From Niallia nealsonii (GTDB lineage Bacteria; Bacillota; Bacilli; Bacillales; Cytobacillaceae), in contig NZ_PISE01000016.1 of NCBI RefSeq assembly GCF_002835805.1, positions 62,001 to 126,000 of the forward strand: a stretch of 64,000 nt of DNA, read 5' to 3'. Numbering within the stretch: position 1 is the first letter of the stretch; each line of letters starts with the position of its first letter. Shown here piece by piece: positions 53,457 through 64,000 of this stretch. The translations under genes were made by a program, and so were the position numbers. A model generated the notes under the pieces. The model was not told the origin of the DNA and ran no database searches. It saw only the letters and a program-made list of their open reading frames with translations.

Positions 53457-54722
53457 TTAAAATGGCTCCTCTGTTAATTGATCAATAATTTCCATATACT
53501 CAACATTACTAGGGTCAGTTAACAACAGCTTATTAAAAATTTCGGCAGCTTCCGTTCTTTTTCCTTCTTCTAAAAGAAAATATCCAAAGTCGTATAAAAA
53601 ATCTGGAAGATCCTTATAAAAAGTATATGCGGTATTATATTTGTTTAATGCCTCTGAATATTTCTCTAGCCCTTGCAGTGCTTTAGCAGCATCCCAATAT
53701 AGCTGGGGCTCCTCAATTTGTTGAGCATCCATCATATCAACGAGCTCCATGCAGTCACTAAACCGGTCCTGAGATAAAAACAGCTTGTTTAGTAGAAGCA
53801 CAGCTTCCGTAAATTCAGGATCAATCGCCAACCCTTCACGAAAATATTTTTCTGCATTTTCTTCGTTGCCCAACTTGAGTGCAAGCTTCCCGCCATATAC
53901 GTATAAATCTTTATTAAACTCATCCTGTTTTATGCCTTCTACCATTGTTTCATCTGCTTCGTTTAACATCTCTTCCTGTTCATATGCTTTTGCCAAATAT
54001 AAGTACAAAGAATGAAAAGAAGGATCTAACGCTTTTACTTCTTCCAAATGTTTAATTGCACTTGAAGTCATTCCAGCTTGCAGGGAAGTTAATCCTAAAT
54101 TAAACAATGTGTTAATTTCCACTTTTTCAGCTAATGCTTTTTTATAATAGTCGACAGCTTCTTCAAAACCGCCGCCTGCACTTAAACAATCCGCAATTCT
54201 TCCATTAACATTAACGCCGCCCACTACAGTTTGATGAGAGAGAACTAGTTTATAAGCATTAATTGCATCATACAGTCTTCCTTGTTCTGCATATAATTCC
54301 CCAAGAGCAAAATCTATAATCACTTCATTTGGCAAAATTAACTTCGCTTGAAGCAATTTTTGTTCACTTACTTCAAACAAGCCATCCATTTGATATAAGT
54401 CTGCCAATAATAACAAGGCTTGAGGATAGCTTGGATCTTGTTCATTTATTCTCTCAAGCACAGCAATTGCTTCTTCTTCATTGCCAAGTTCCATTTCTGC
54501 TTCAGCTACTAGCACTAATAATTCTCCCTCTTCTGGGTACGCTTCTAATAAACGCTGAAACAAAATTTTTGCTTCTTCCAAAAAACCTAGCTGAAACAGC
54601 TCTTCCCCTAATAGAAATCTCTCCTCATTGCTGCCGCTTTTTACTATATCATTATAATATTGCAACGCCTTATCTTGTTGTCCATCTTCTAATAACGCAA
54701 TAATTTCTTGTACTCTTTCCAT
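53457..54722 (-). CDS. ypiA: TPR-repeat protein YpiA
   Basis: A 421-residue cytosolic protein consisting almost entirely of tetratricopeptide repeats, about twelve 34-residue units, for example GKRTEAAEIFNKLLLTDPSN and NEENAEKYFREGLAIDPEFT. It has no catalytic motif; TPR arrays are protein-binding scaffolds. It is upstream of ypiB and downstream of aroA as in B. subtilis. The partner is unknown. Confidence 0.88.
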   Translation of the reverse strand: MERVQEIIALLEDGQQDKALQYYNDIVKSGSNEERFLLGEELFQLGFLEEAKILFQRLLEAYPEEGELLVLVAEAEMELGNEEEAIAVLERINEQDPSYPQALLLLADLYQMDGLFEVSEQKLLQAKLILPNEVIIDFALGELYAEQGRLYDAINAYKLVLSHQTVVGGVNVNGRIADCLSAGGGFEEAVDYYKKALAEKVEINTLFNLGLTSLQAGMTSSAIKHLEEVKALDPSFHSLYLYLAKAYEQEEMLNEADETMVEGIKQDEFNKDLYVYGGKLALKLGNEENAEKYFREGLAIDPEFTEAVLLLNKLFLSQDRFSDCMELVDMMDAQQIEEPQLYWDAAKALQGLEKYSEALNKYNTAYTFYKDLPDFLYDFGYFLLEEGKRTEAAEIFNKLLLTDPSNVEYMEIIDQLTEEPF

Positions 54723-54899
54723 GTATGTTCCTCTCTAGTCTCTATCCATTTCGAAAGATAAAAAGACTTTTGCTTCAATATATTCCCTATTGTAAGTGAT
54801 AAAAAATGCTTTCACTTGCTTCAAATACAACTTTCTTAACAAAAAACAAATTATACTCTATCACTATGATAAAGAAACAAATCATTTTCTTCAATATTT

Positions 54900-55286
54900 A
54901 TGATCGAAGAACTTATTTACTACAGAGAACATTTACCTCTTCGATTGGTTCCTCCATTACTGCTTTGCCTGTTTTCTCCTTTATCATACATTTCTCATTT
55001 GCAAGTCAGTATTTTTTATTTAGAAAAAACAGAAACAATCATACAAAAAATTTTTTTTCCATTCCTTGCAGCCATGTTTTTCGTCCACTTTTTATAGATG
55101 AATGGATGTTTTCACCCTATTTCCAGCCATTTCCTAGCATCACCACCCATTTTCTTTAAGACAAGCTATGATTTTGTTTCAGAAATTATTCCTTTTTTTG
55201 TTAATGAATATAATGGGTGGCAAAATGTTGAATTGATTCCTGCTTCCCTATTATTCACTATATCGTTTCATTTTGAACAAAAATAA
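54900..55286 (+). pseudogene. Possible interrupted membrane-protein ORF
   Basis: One plus-strand frame reads MIEELIYYREHLPLRLVPPL with two hydrophobic segments to a TAG at 55095. It continues in the same frame from an ATG (55098) to 55286, reading ISSHFLASPPIF, SEIIPFFVNEYNGW and ELIPASLLFTISF. A single nonsense codon in an otherwise protein-like frame suggests a broken gene or two tiny peptides. No ribosome site is seen before 54900. No family is recognised; it could also be chance. Confidence 0.3.
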
Positions 55287-55322
55287 AACTCAGCCCTCCA
55301 TTAGGACCGAGTTTTATTTTTA
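55281..55322. terminator. Terminator of the aro operon
   Basis: AAAACTC-CCT / AGG-GAGTTTT hairpin with T-rich tails on both strands, 15 bases after aroA. Confidence 0.8.
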
Positions 55323-55336
55323 TGTCAATTTACGCA

Positions 55337-56620
55337 TTAATTTTGCGTTAGACCTGTTAAATGTTCAAAAAAAGTTGGATAGGATACAGAAATCGCTTCT
55401 GCATTTTCTAATGTTAATTCTCCTTCACAAATGAGGGAAGCAACAGCCAACATCATGCCAATTCGATGATCTCCATGGCTATTTACCACATTGCCAGAAA
55501 GAGGTGTTCCCCCTTTAATCACCATTCCATCATCCGTTGCGACAATATCAGCACCTAACTTTTGCAATTCTTGTACAACTGTATCAATACGATTGGTCTC
55601 TTTTACCTTTAATTCGTGAGCATCTTTAATAACAGTTGTTCCACTTGCTTGTGTTGCCAAAAGAGCAATGATTGGGATTTCATCAATTAACTTTGGAATA
55701 ATGTCCCCTTCAATAACTGTCCCTGTCAAATTGCTTGTTCTTACAGTAATGTCACCAACTGGTTCAAATAATTCAGATTCATTTTGACTGATTTCGACTG
55801 ATGCCCCCATATTTTTCAAAACATCCATTATGCCAGTGCGAGTTGGATTTAAACCGACATTTTTCAGCAAAACGCGACTATTCGGCACAATACTGGCTGC
55901 AACTAAAAAGAAGGCTGCCGATGAAATATCTCCTGGAACATGAATATCCGCAGCTGTTAAAGATTGTCCGCCCTCAATATATATCGCCTTATCTTTTATA
56001 TCAATTTTCCCGCCGAATCGTTTAATCATTCTTTCTGTATGATCCCTTGTTGCCAATGGTTCAATAACCGTTGTTTTTCCATTTGCTTGCAGTGCAGCAA
56101 AAATAATTGCAGATTTTACTTGAGCACTTGCCACAGGAAGTTCATATGTTATAGGCTCTAGAGAACCACCACGGATAGAAAGTGGTGTAAACTCTCCATT
56201 ATTTCTGCCATCAATTTTTGCTCCCATTGTACGTAATGGGCCCACAACTCTTGTCATCGGTCTTTTTCCAATAGAGTGATCTCCAACTAATGTAGCATGA
56301 AATTCTCTTCCAGCAAGAATTCCTGACAACAGTCGAATAGTTGTCCCTGAATTGCCAACATCTAAAACCTCTTTTGGCTCTATTAACCCATCTAATCCAT
56401 TTCCTTCAATGATTACTTTATCTTTTTGTACATCGATATGAACGCCTAGTTTTTGAAAACAAGAGATTGTACTTAAACAATCATCGCCCATTAAAAAATT
56501 AGTAACCGTTGTTCTGCCATTTGCAATCGCGCCAAACATAACAGAACGGTGAGAAATAGATTTATCGCCCGGGACTAATATCTCCCCTTGTAAACTCGCT
56601 GGAGTATCTATTAATTTCAT
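55337..56620 (-). CDS. aroA: EPSP synthase (3-phosphoshikimate 1-carboxyvinyltransferase)
   Basis: A 427-residue shikimate-pathway enzyme (aroE in older Bacillus naming). Motifs are [33 protein letters not shown] (the glyphosate-contacting LxGNxGT) and [10 protein letters not shown]; the C-terminal block is [18 protein letters not shown]. The start at 56620 follows GAGGTG at nine bases; upstream codons belong to the ribosome site region. Last gene of the aro cluster. Confidence 0.95.
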   Translation of the reverse strand: MKLIDTPASLQGEILVPGDKSISHRSVMFGAIANGRTTVTNFLMGDDCLSTISCFQKLGVHIDVQKDKVIIEGNGLDGLIEPKEVLDVGNSGTTIRLLSGILAGREFHATLVGDHSIGKRPMTRVVGPLRTMGAKIDGRNNGEFTPLSIRGGSLEPITYELPVASAQVKSAIIFAALQANGKTTVIEPLATRDHTERMIKRFGGKIDIKDKAIYIEGGQSLTAADIHVPGDISSAAFFLVAASIVPNSRVLLKNVGLNPTRTGIMDVLKNMGASVEISQNESELFEPVGDITVRTSNLTGTVIEGDIIPKLIDEIPIIALLATQASGTTVIKDAHELKVKETNRIDTVVQELQKLGADIVATDDGMVIKGGTPLSGNVVNSHGDHRIGMMLAVASLICEGELTLENAEAISVSYPTFFEHLTGLTQN

Positions 56621-56643
56621 CCGTTCGTCCACCTCTTCCGCCA

Positions 56644-57765
56644 TCATTTTTCAATCGTCGTATCGTAATTGGAATAGGCTGCAATACATTTTTGCGCACG
56701 CATTCTATCCTCATCTGTTTGAAAGCTAATAACTAATATTCCATTAATATCTTCTCTTGTTTCAATAATGCGAATATTGGTTATACTAATTGCTTCTTTC
56801 GCTAAATAACCTGTTATTTCCGAAATAACCCCTGGATAATCGGGAACATCTACATATAAATCATAAAAGGCAGGAATTGCTCCTTTTTGGTTTTTAGGAA
56901 GCTCATCCCGAAATTTTTTCGCATCTTCAAAATAAGTGAACAGCCCTTCAGCATTTTCCTCATCTATTAACGAAATAACCAGGTTCATTTCATCTTGCCA
57001 ATCCTTTAAAAGCTTCAACAGCACTTCTTTATTATGAAGTAAAATATCACGCCACATAGCTGGACTGCTTGATGCTATTCTTGTAATATCTCTAAACCCA
57101 CCAGCTGCGAGTCTTGTAACAAGCTCATTTGTTTTGCTTGTTTGGTCTGCCTGATGTACAAGAGATGCTGCCACAATATGAGGCATATGACTAATGACAC
57201 CTGTCAGCAAGTCATGTTCACTTGGGGTAATTACTAAAAACTTAGCTTTTGTTCCACCTAGCCAATTCATTAAACATTTTACCTTGTCTTCATCTGTAAA
57301 ATTGTCTGGTGTAATTAAATAAAAGGCATTTTCAAACAGCAAAGATTTTGCAGCGGTAACCCCACTTTTATGGGAGCCAGCCATCGGATGCCCCCCAATA
57401 AAAGTGATGCCCTTTTGCGAAAGCAATTCTGCTTTCTCCATAATTCTCCCTTTCGTGCTGCCAACATCTGTAATAATCACATCTTTTTTTAAAGGCAACT
57501 CTCCAAACATTTCCATTATTATTTCCGTTTCCTTTACAGGTGTCGAAATAATAATCAAATCAGCATCTAGTGCCCCTTCCATAATGGAATCGGCTTTTTC
57601 ATCAATTACCCCTAACATTTTTCCAAGCTTTACATTTTGATCTGATACATCATAACCAATGATGCTGCAATGAGGATGTTTGGCTTTAATGCCTAATGCC
57701 AAAGATCCTCCAATTAGTCCCAATCCTATTATAAAGACGCGGCCATTCACTTTATTCACCGCCAC
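56644..57765 (-). CDS. tyrA: Prephenate dehydrogenase
   Basis: A 373-residue NAD-dependent enzyme making 4-hydroxyphenylpyruvate for tyrosine. The dinucleotide motif is [16 protein letters not shown], the catalytic His is in [13 protein letters not shown], and [11 protein letters not shown] is conserved. The C-terminal ACT domain ([12 protein letters not shown]-like [21 protein letters not shown]) provides amino-acid feedback. Fourteen bases follow hisC. Confidence 0.95.
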   Translation of the reverse strand: MAVNKVNGRVFIIGLGLIGGSLALGIKAKHPHCSIIGYDVSDQNVKLGKMLGVIDEKADSIMEGALDADLIIISTPVKETEIIMEMFGELPLKKDVIITDVGSTKGRIMEKAELLSQKGITFIGGHPMAGSHKSGVTAAKSLLFENAFYLITPDNFTDEDKVKCLMNWLGGTKAKFLVITPSEHDLLTGVISHMPHIVAASLVHQADQTSKTNELVTRLAAGGFRDITRIASSSPAMWRDILLHNKEVLLKLLKDWQDEMNLVISLIDEENAEGLFTYFEDAKKFRDELPKNQKGAIPAFYDLYVDVPDYPGVISEITGYLAKEAISITNIRIIETREDINGILVISFQTDEDRMRAQKCIAAYSNYDTTIEK

Positions 57766-57778
57766 TTCTTTTGTAAAA

Positions 57779-58882
57779 TTATAATTTAGCTGCCTTCTCT
57801 TCTAAAAACTGAGACATCACTTGCAATAATCCTTCATTTTGCTCTTTTGAACCAACTGTTATTCGAACAGATGTAGGGAAGTTTAGCGGTACACCAGAAC
57901 GCACAATATAACCCCGTTCTAAAAAGTACTGGAATACCTCATTTCCATCTACTTTAAAATCGATTAAGATGAAGTTTGTTTGAGACGGGTAGTAATCCAA
58001 GCCATGCTCTTTGCAGAATGCATAGAATAATTCCAACCCTTCTCTGTTTTTTATTTTGCAGCTTTCTACAAACTCCTGATCTTCTAAAGCTGTTAATGTA
58101 GCAATTTGCCCAAGGGTATTCACATTAAAAGGCTCTCTAATTGGCTCTAATGTTTTGATTAATGATTCATTCGCAACCCCATAGCCAACTCGAAAACTTG
58201 CTAAACCATAAATTTTAGAGAATGTTCTTAACACAATTAAATTTTCAAAAGCATTTACTAAATCAAGAGCATCATAATAATCTTCTGCTACAACATACTC
58301 ATAATATGCTTCATCTAAAACGACTAAAACATCTTTTGGAACAGCTCTCAAAAAGTCCACTAATTTTTCTTCTGTAATATATGTACCTGTTGGATTATTA
58401 GGTGAACATAACCATACAACACTTGTAGACTCGTCAATCGCTAAAAGCATAGCATCCAAATCGTGAAGTCCATCAGCCGTTAATGGAACTTCCCTTACTT
58501 CCGCTCCATCTACAATCGCATTATGTTTGTATTGTCCAAATGTGTGTGTTGCCATTACCGTATTTAAACCTGGTTTTAAAAGCGCACGAGAAATCATTAA
58601 AATAATTTCATCTGATCCATTTCCAAGAACTAATTGTTCTTTAGACACTTGCAAAAATTCAGCTAATTTCAAGCGCAATTTTGTTGCATATCCATCTGGG
58701 TATAAAGCAAATGAACCATCCACTTTTTTCAGTTCCTCCACTACTTTTAAAGAACTGCCAAATGGATTTTCATTTGAAGCAAGTTTGACGATGTTTTCTA
58801 AATTAAATTGTCTTTTTACTTCATCAATGTTTTTCCCAGGTTGATAAGGAGTTAGATTCAAAAGTTGGCTTTTCCATTTCAT
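57779..58882 (-). CDS. hisC: Histidinol-phosphate/aromatic aminotransferase
   Basis: A 367-residue PLP enzyme. LTPYQPGKNIDEVKRQF at the front, KLASNENPFGSS, CSPNNPTGTYI and the PLP lysine in RTFSKIYGLASFRVGYG are present. In B. subtilis HisC also transaminates phenylpyruvate and hydroxyphenylpyruvate, which explains its place between aroH and tyrA. The second of two adjacent ATGs (58882) has the better spacing from GAGGTG. In B. subtilis trpA precedes it; here aroH does. Confidence 0.94.
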   Translation of the reverse strand: MKWKSQLLNLTPYQPGKNIDEVKRQFNLENIVKLASNENPFGSSLKVVEELKKVDGSFALYPDGYATKLRLKLAEFLQVSKEQLVLGNGSDEIILMISRALLKPGLNTVMATHTFGQYKHNAIVDGAEVREVPLTADGLHDLDAMLLAIDESTSVVWLCSPNNPTGTYITEEKLVDFLRAVPKDVLVVLDEAYYEYVVAEDYYDALDLVNAFENLIVLRTFSKIYGLASFRVGYGVANESLIKTLEPIREPFNVNTLGQIATLTALEDQEFVESCKIKNREGLELFYAFCKEHGLDYYPSQTNFILIDFKVDGNEVFQYFLERGYIVRSGVPLNFPTSVRITVGSKEQNEGLLQVMSQFLEEKAAKL

Positions 58883-58946
58883 CATTGTTCACCTCAAAAT
58901 TTTAATAGCTTTTATGTTTATCCCGTTTTTAAAAGAAGTAAGTTTA

Positions 58947-59312
58947 TTAAGCTTCTTTTAGATCTGGCCTTAATGTAATAGCATTTTCTAAATAAACATG
59001 TTTAATGTCTTTTTGGGCAACTTGTGTATTGACATGAAACATAATTCGTATGCACTTTTCTAGTGAAAAAGGAACTTCCATTTCTTTCATGCACATAACA
59101 GGAACATATGTCCAGCCCTCTTGCAAACGTATAACTTTTGCAGGGAATGCAGCCGTTATATCATCTGTCACTGACACAAAAACAGATGCGACATCATCCG
59201 CTTGAATGTCATTTAACAGTATCATCGCTTTCACAAGGCGCTCTGTTGCATTCATAATCTCTGTTTCTTCATTTTGCTCAACAGTTATTGCCCCCCGCAC
59301 TCCTCTTATCAT
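58947..59312 (-). CDS. aroH: Chorismate mutase AroH
   Basis: A 121-residue monofunctional trimeric chorismate mutase (AroH class). RGVRGAITVEQNEETEI holds active-site Arg7, FPAKVIRLQEGWTYVPVMCMKEM the substrate region, and IRIMFHVNTQ Arg90. It starts directly after aroB ends, without a gap. It makes prephenate for tyrosine and phenylalanine. Confidence 0.95.
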   Translation of the reverse strand: MIRGVRGAITVEQNEETEIMNATERLVKAMILLNDIQADDVASVFVSVTDDITAAFPAKVIRLQEGWTYVPVMCMKEMEVPFSLEKCIRIMFHVNTQVAQKDIKHVYLENAITLRPDLKEA

Positions 59313-60392
59313 TTACATTCTCTCCTTAAATAATTGTAGTTCCTCTTTTATCTCTTCCTCAGCTATTTTTACTACTTGAGGCTGGCCGATTTTTTGCAGC
59401 AATACAAAATGGATATCTCCATTAACTGATTTTTTATCTTGCTTCATTCTATTAATTAATCGATCGAGATCAAGATGATTTGGAATTTGAATTTGATAGT
59501 TTAATTTTTCCAACCATTTTGAGAAATCGGCTACTGAAAAATCCAAACCATATTTCTTTTTGCTTAAAGTTAGGGCAAAGATCATGCCAATTGCAACAGC
59601 TTCCCCATGGGTCATATTGCCATAGCCCATCTCAGCTTCAATTGCATGGCCTAATGTATGACCAAAGTTTAAATAGGCCCTAATTCCTGTTTCCTTCTCA
59701 TCTTCTCCAACTATCTTCGCCTTTATTTCAATGCCTTTTTGCAAGAAATCAGCTAACTCTTGCTCCGTTACTTTGCTTAAATCATCTAGCTTTAAAAGAG
59801 TAGAATAAAAATTTTCATCGTTAATTAATGCATGTTTTATTACTTCAGCAAAGCCTGACTTAATTTCTTTGTCTGGCAATGTAGCAATAGCTGAAGTATT
59901 ATAAAACACAGCTTCAGGCTGATAAAAAGCTCCAATCATATTCTTTCCTTCTGGATGATTAATAGCTACCTTGCCGCCAACAGCACTGTCATGAGCCAAA
60001 ATCGTTGTTGGAATCTGAATAAAGGGAATTCCTCTCATAAAGGTCGCTGCTACAAAACCAGCCAAATCTCCTACTGCACCACCGCCAAGAGCTAAGACAA
60101 TCGACTTTCTGTCAAAATTTTGTGTTAGAGCGAATGTTAAACAGTCATAATATACATCAAATGTTTTGGCTTTTTCTCCTGATGGAACCACATATGTTTC
60201 ATAAGAAAAATCAGCCAGCAGCTCAGTAAGTGATGCTAAATGAAGCTTTGCCACTGTTTCATCTGTTAATATAAAAAGTTTGGAACAGTTTTGGAAATGA
60301 TTATGCAGAAATTCAGGCAAATGTCTAGTTGCATCTTTTCCAATAAACACATCATATTTTTTTGAATCAGTTGTAACTGCAACTGTTTTCAT
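59313..60392 (-). CDS. aroB: 3-dehydroquinate synthase
   Basis: A 359-residue NAD- and metal-dependent enzyme, second step of the shikimate pathway. LALGGGAVGDLAGFVAATFMRG, QIPTTILAHDSAVGGKVAIN and the zinc histidine in YLNFGHTLGHAIE are all intact. Its ATG overlaps the aroC stop by one base. Confidence 0.96.
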   Translation of the reverse strand: MKTVAVTTDSKKYDVFIGKDATRHLPEFLHNHFQNCSKLFILTDETVAKLHLASLTELLADFSYETYVVPSGEKAKTFDVYYDCLTFALTQNFDRKSIVLALGGGAVGDLAGFVAATFMRGIPFIQIPTTILAHDSAVGGKVAINHPEGKNMIGAFYQPEAVFYNTSAIATLPDKEIKSGFAEVIKHALINDENFYSTLLKLDDLSKVTEQELADFLQKGIEIKAKIVGEDEKETGIRAYLNFGHTLGHAIEAEMGYGNMTHGEAVAIGMIFALTLSKKKYGLDFSVADFSKWLEKLNYQIQIPNHLDLDRLINRMKQDKKSVNGDIHFVLLQKIGQPQVVKIAEEEIKEELQLFKERM

Positions 60393-61561
60393 TAGAATTC
60401 CCTCGCATATTCTCGATGCTTATTGATATTTTCTAACAAACTATCGAATCTATCCGAATAAAACTGATCAATAATAGCACATGCCAATTCCCATGCCACA
60501 ACATTTTCCGCAACAACGGCAGCAGCAGGAACAGCACAGCTGTCTGAACGCTCAATGCTCGCAGCAAACGGCTCTTTTGTTTCAATATCGACACTATTTA
60601 ATGGTTTATATAAAGTTGGAATTGGCTTCATTACGCCTCTGACTACAATCGGCATACCTGTTGACATTCCACCTTCTAAACCGCCTAATCTGTTTGTTTT
60701 GCGTGTATAACCATTTTGTTCATCCCAAAGGATTTCATCATGGACTTCACTGCCAGGTTTTCTCGCTGCTTCAAAGCCAATGCCAAATTCCACACCTTTA
60801 AATGCATTAATGCTCATGATGGCACCAGCAAGCTTTGCATCTAATTTGCGATCGTAATGTACATAGCTACCAACACCAACAGGCATACCTTCGACGATTA
60901 CTTCTACTATACCACCAATAGAATCACCATTAGTTTTTGCATCATCAATTGCTTTCATCATTTCTTTTTCAGCAATAGGATCTAAGCAGCGAACTGGTGA
61001 TTGTTCAGATATTTCCGCTAATTTCTCAATAGACTCATATGACTCTACATTTGCTTTTACTCCGCCAATTTCTAAAACATGTGATGCTACTTTTATTCCT
61101 AAAAGCGAAAGCAGTTTTTTTCCAACTGCACCAGCAGCTACTCTCACCGTTGTTTCACGGGCAGAAGAGCGTTCTAGCACATTTCGCATATCACGGTGGC
61201 CATATTTAATTGCCCCGTTTAAATCAGCATGTCCAGGTCTTGGACGAGAAATTTTTCTCTTAATTTCTGTTTCATCTTCTTCTATTGGGTCTTGCCCCAT
61301 TATTTTTGTCCAATGCTTCCAGTCATTATTTTCGACAATTAAGGACACCGGAGAACCTAATGTATAACCATGTCTGATTCCGCCGCCAATTTCGACTGTA
61401 TCTTTTTCAATCTGCATTCTTCTGCCACGTCCATGGCCTTTTTGTCTTCTTGCCAATTCTTCATTAATATCACTTGCAAGCAGTGGCATCCCAGAAGGAA
61501 GCCCCTCAATAATTGTTATAAGTTTGGGACCATGTGATTCCCCTGAAGTTAAATATCTCAT
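60392..61561 (-). CDS. aroC: Chorismate synthase
   Basis: A 389-residue FMN-dependent enzyme completing chorismate (aroF in older Bacillus naming). [54 protein letters not shown] and [17 protein letters not shown] are the three family signatures. The start at 61561 ([11 protein letters not shown]) follows AAAGGA; upstream codons are not conserved. First aro gene of the run. Confidence 0.96.
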   Translation of the reverse strand: MRYLTSGESHGPKLITIIEGLPSGMPLLASDINEELARRQKGHGRGRRMQIEKDTVEIGGGIRHGYTLGSPVSLIVENNDWKHWTKIMGQDPIEEDETEIKRKISRPRPGHADLNGAIKYGHRDMRNVLERSSARETTVRVAAGAVGKKLLSLLGIKVASHVLEIGGVKANVESYESIEKLAEISEQSPVRCLDPIAEKEMMKAIDDAKTNGDSIGGIVEVIVEGMPVGVGSYVHYDRKLDAKLAGAIMSINAFKGVEFGIGFEAARKPGSEVHDEILWDEQNGYTRKTNRLGGLEGGMSTGMPIVVRGVMKPIPTLYKPLNSVDIETKEPFAASIERSDSCAVPAAAVVAENVVAWELACAIIDQFYSDRFDSLLENINKHREYAREF

Positions 61562-61723
61562 TTTTCGAATCCTTTCTCCCTTCAACGCTTTAAAGGAAAT
61601 ATGTTTCAATATAACATATTCATTTATAGAAAAATAGTATAAAAAATAAATTTAATAAAAAAACCTTATAATTCGTCAGATTTAACATGCTATCGCCTAA
61701 ACTAAAAAGCAAAAAAAAACAAC

Positions 61724-62512
<789 letters not shown>

Positions 62513-62689
62513 TCACTACAATACATTAATTTCTTTTTTATAGTATAAACGATAAAACAAAAAAAAGGGCATTAAATTTCTCTACCGAATGGTTTCACAT
62601 CAAATAAATAGACTAGATTTATCCTTTGCTTTAATAAATAACAAGAATATTCCCACTAATTAAAAGAAAAATAATGCATAATTAGTTAT

Positions 62690-62728
62690 ATAGAAAAAAG
62701 ATACTTGATTTTCATCAAGCATCTTATT
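62690..62728 (-). terminator. Terminator of ndk
   Basis: AAGATGCTTGAT / ATCAAGTATCTT with TTTTTTC on the minus strand. Confidence 0.85.
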
Positions 62729-62754
62729 ATGTAAGTAAGGGCTTGTCTAGATAA

Positions 62755-63201
62755 TTAATTCACCCATGCCGCTATATTTTTTTGATATGTAATTAATTCT
62801 TCTTCTTTAAAAAATAACGCAATTTCTCTTGCAGCGCTTTCTGCACCATCCGATCCATGAATAACATTTTTGCTTTTAACAGTAGCAAAGTCGCCTCGGA
62901 TTGTTCCAGGCATGGCTTCCATTGGATTTGTTTTGCCCATCATTAGTCTTGATTTAGCAATAACATCTTCCCCTTGCCATACCATTGCAAAAACAGGACC
63001 AGAAGTAATAAAATCTACTAATTCCGTAAAAAAAGGTTTTTCCACATGTTCCTGGTAGTGATTTTGGGCCAACTCATTGGATATATGCATAAATTTTGCA
63101 CCAATAAGTTGAAAGCCTTTTTGTTCAAAACGTTCTATAATTTTGCCTATTAGATTTCTTTGTACACCATCTGGCTTTACCATTAAAAACGTTCTCTCCA
63201 T
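62755..63201 (-). CDS. ndk: Nucleoside diphosphate kinase
   Basis: A 148-residue enzyme exchanging phosphate between NTPs and NDPs. [13 protein letters not shown] opens the fold, [20 protein letters not shown] is conserved, and the phospho-histidine is in [15 protein letters not shown] 63201 follows AGGAG; an in-frame GTG three codons upstream is less likely. It lies between hepT and cheR. Confidence 0.96.
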   Translation of the reverse strand: MERTFLMVKPDGVQRNLIGKIIERFEQKGFQLIGAKFMHISNELAQNHYQEHVEKPFFTELVDFITSGPVFAMVWQGEDVIAKSRLMMGKTNPMEAMPGTIRGDFATVKSKNVIHGSDGAESAAREIALFFKEEELITYQKNIAAWVN

Positions 63202-63290
63202 CGTTTTCACTCCTATACTATTAATAGAAAATGTAAAAATAGGCTATTCATGAAAACACTACCATAAATGAAGACACTTTGCAAAATTTT

Positions 63291-64000
63291 CTAATATTTC
63301 CGTTTCCCTAAATACTTTGCTATATTAGTTAACGCTTTTTTCGAGCGATTATTCGGCAAGCCTTCTAATTCCTTTAAAGCTTTAGCCAAATATAAATCAC
63401 TTACTTTTAAGGAACGATCAATAGCATCTGAATTCTTTATTAGCATAATAATTTTCTCAAGATCTTTTTTGTCCATATCTTCATGAACAGTTTTTACAGC
63501 CTTCTGTACTTCTTTTTGCTCCATTGCGTACAAAACTGGCAATGTAATATTCCCCTGCAGCAAATCTCCACCTGCTGGTTTTCCTAGCTCTTCCTCTGTT
63601 GCGACAAAATCAAGTACATCATCAATGATTTGATAGGACATTCCTACATAATAGCCAAATCGATACAGTTTTTTTTGATATTTTTCTTCCACGTCAGAAG
63701 CAATAGCCCCAACTAAGGAACTTGCTGAAATAAGAAGAGCTGTTTTTCTTTTGATCCGGCGAAAATAATCTCTAATATTTTGTTCATAACGATATTTATC
63801 TTTTATTTGCTGAAGTTCCCCAATGCATACTTCCACAATAGTATTAGCCAATACTTTATGCGCCTCAGCTTTTTTTATGTCGCTCATTACTTCTAAAGAA
63901 CGAGCAAAAATATAATCCCCTGTGTACATGGCAATTTTATTATCCCATTTTGCTTTAATCGTAGGCTGACCTCGACGAAGATCTGCATCATCAATAACAT
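63291..64000 (-). CDS. hepT: Heptaprenyl diphosphate synthase component II (cut by window edge)
   Basis: The 3' part of a trans-isoprenyl diphosphate synthase, about 236 residues visible, open to base 64000. The first aspartate-rich motif is at the very edge (DDADLRRGQPTIKAKWDN), and the second, FQxxDDxxD-like, is YQIIDDVLDFVATEEELGKP. The enzyme makes the C35 side chain of menaquinone. Located next to ndk as in B. subtilis. Confidence 0.93.
   Translation of the reverse strand, partial: VIDDADLRRGQPTIKAKWDNKIAMYTGDYIFARSLEVMSDIKKAEAHKVLANTIVEVCIGELQQIKDKYRYEQNIRDYFRRIKRKTALLISASSLVGAIASDVEEKYQKKLYRFGYYVGMSYQIIDDVLDFVATEEELGKPAGGDLLQGNITLPVLYAMEQKEVQKAVKTVHEDMDKKDLEKIIMLIKNSDAIDRSLKVSDLYLAKALKELEGLPNNRSKKALTNIAKYLGKRKY

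Overview
The window looks like a chromosomal segment of a low-GC, endospore-forming Bacillaceae. The gene order largely follows the Bacillus subtilis stretch from hepT through ndk, aro, ypi, ypj, bsh, pan, dinG, asnS, dnaD, recU/ponA, yppE/G, mrfAB, cotD, gpsB and rnpB to ypvA/ypwA. Spore genes (CotD, YppG, YpjB), bacillithiol synthesis (BshA, BshB1), GpsB and RecU fit this. The exact species cannot be named from the sequence alone.

Left part (1-13,800), mostly accessory. A dynamin-like GTPase (DynA) is cut by the left edge. Next come a Fur-boxed 31-residue miniprotein gene and, beside it, a candidate Fur-controlled small RNA that carries an anti-Shine-Dalgarno stretch. These are followed by a CheX-type phosphatase, a tiny zinc-ribbon protein, and a three-gene b(o/a)3-type cytochrome oxidase operon whose first gene encodes only 43 residues. 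Then follow the M32 carboxypeptidase YpwA, the Fe-S helicase YpvA, a CBS protein, and a divergent TetR/MFS efflux pair with clear palindromic operators.

Middle (13,800-39,300), conserved core. It opens with an ORF-less group IIC intron remnant sitting directly after the terminator of a THUMP methyltransferase gene (ypsC). RNase P RNA (rnpB), gpsB, ypsA, cotD with a SigK-like promoter, the mrfB-mrfA repair pair, a hydrolase, a small heat-shock protein, yppG/yppE, yppC, recU-ponA, dnaD-nth-ypoC and dinG-(36-residue ORF)-ypmB-aspB-asnS follow. PonA (PBP1) has a long repetitive Thr-Asp-Gln-Gly and Asn/Ser/Gly tail.

Right part (39,300-64,000), biosynthesis. It holds panB-panC-panD; ypjD-dapB-mgsA-bshB1-bshA-cca-birA; a YitT-type membrane protein; an Fsr-type MFS transporter; a YugP metalloprotease; ypjB-ypjA; ypiA-ypiB; and cheR-aroC-aroB-aroH-hisC-tyrA-aroA. 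ndk and hepT (cut by the right edge) end the window. Two blocks expected from B. subtilis are missing here: trpEDCFBA between aroH and hisC, and ypiF-qcrABC (cytochrome bc complex) between ypiB and ypjA.

No CRISPR array, prophage or intact insertion sequence was seen. Mobile or repetitive DNA is limited to the intron remnant and four degenerate copies of an intergenic repeat with inverted ends.
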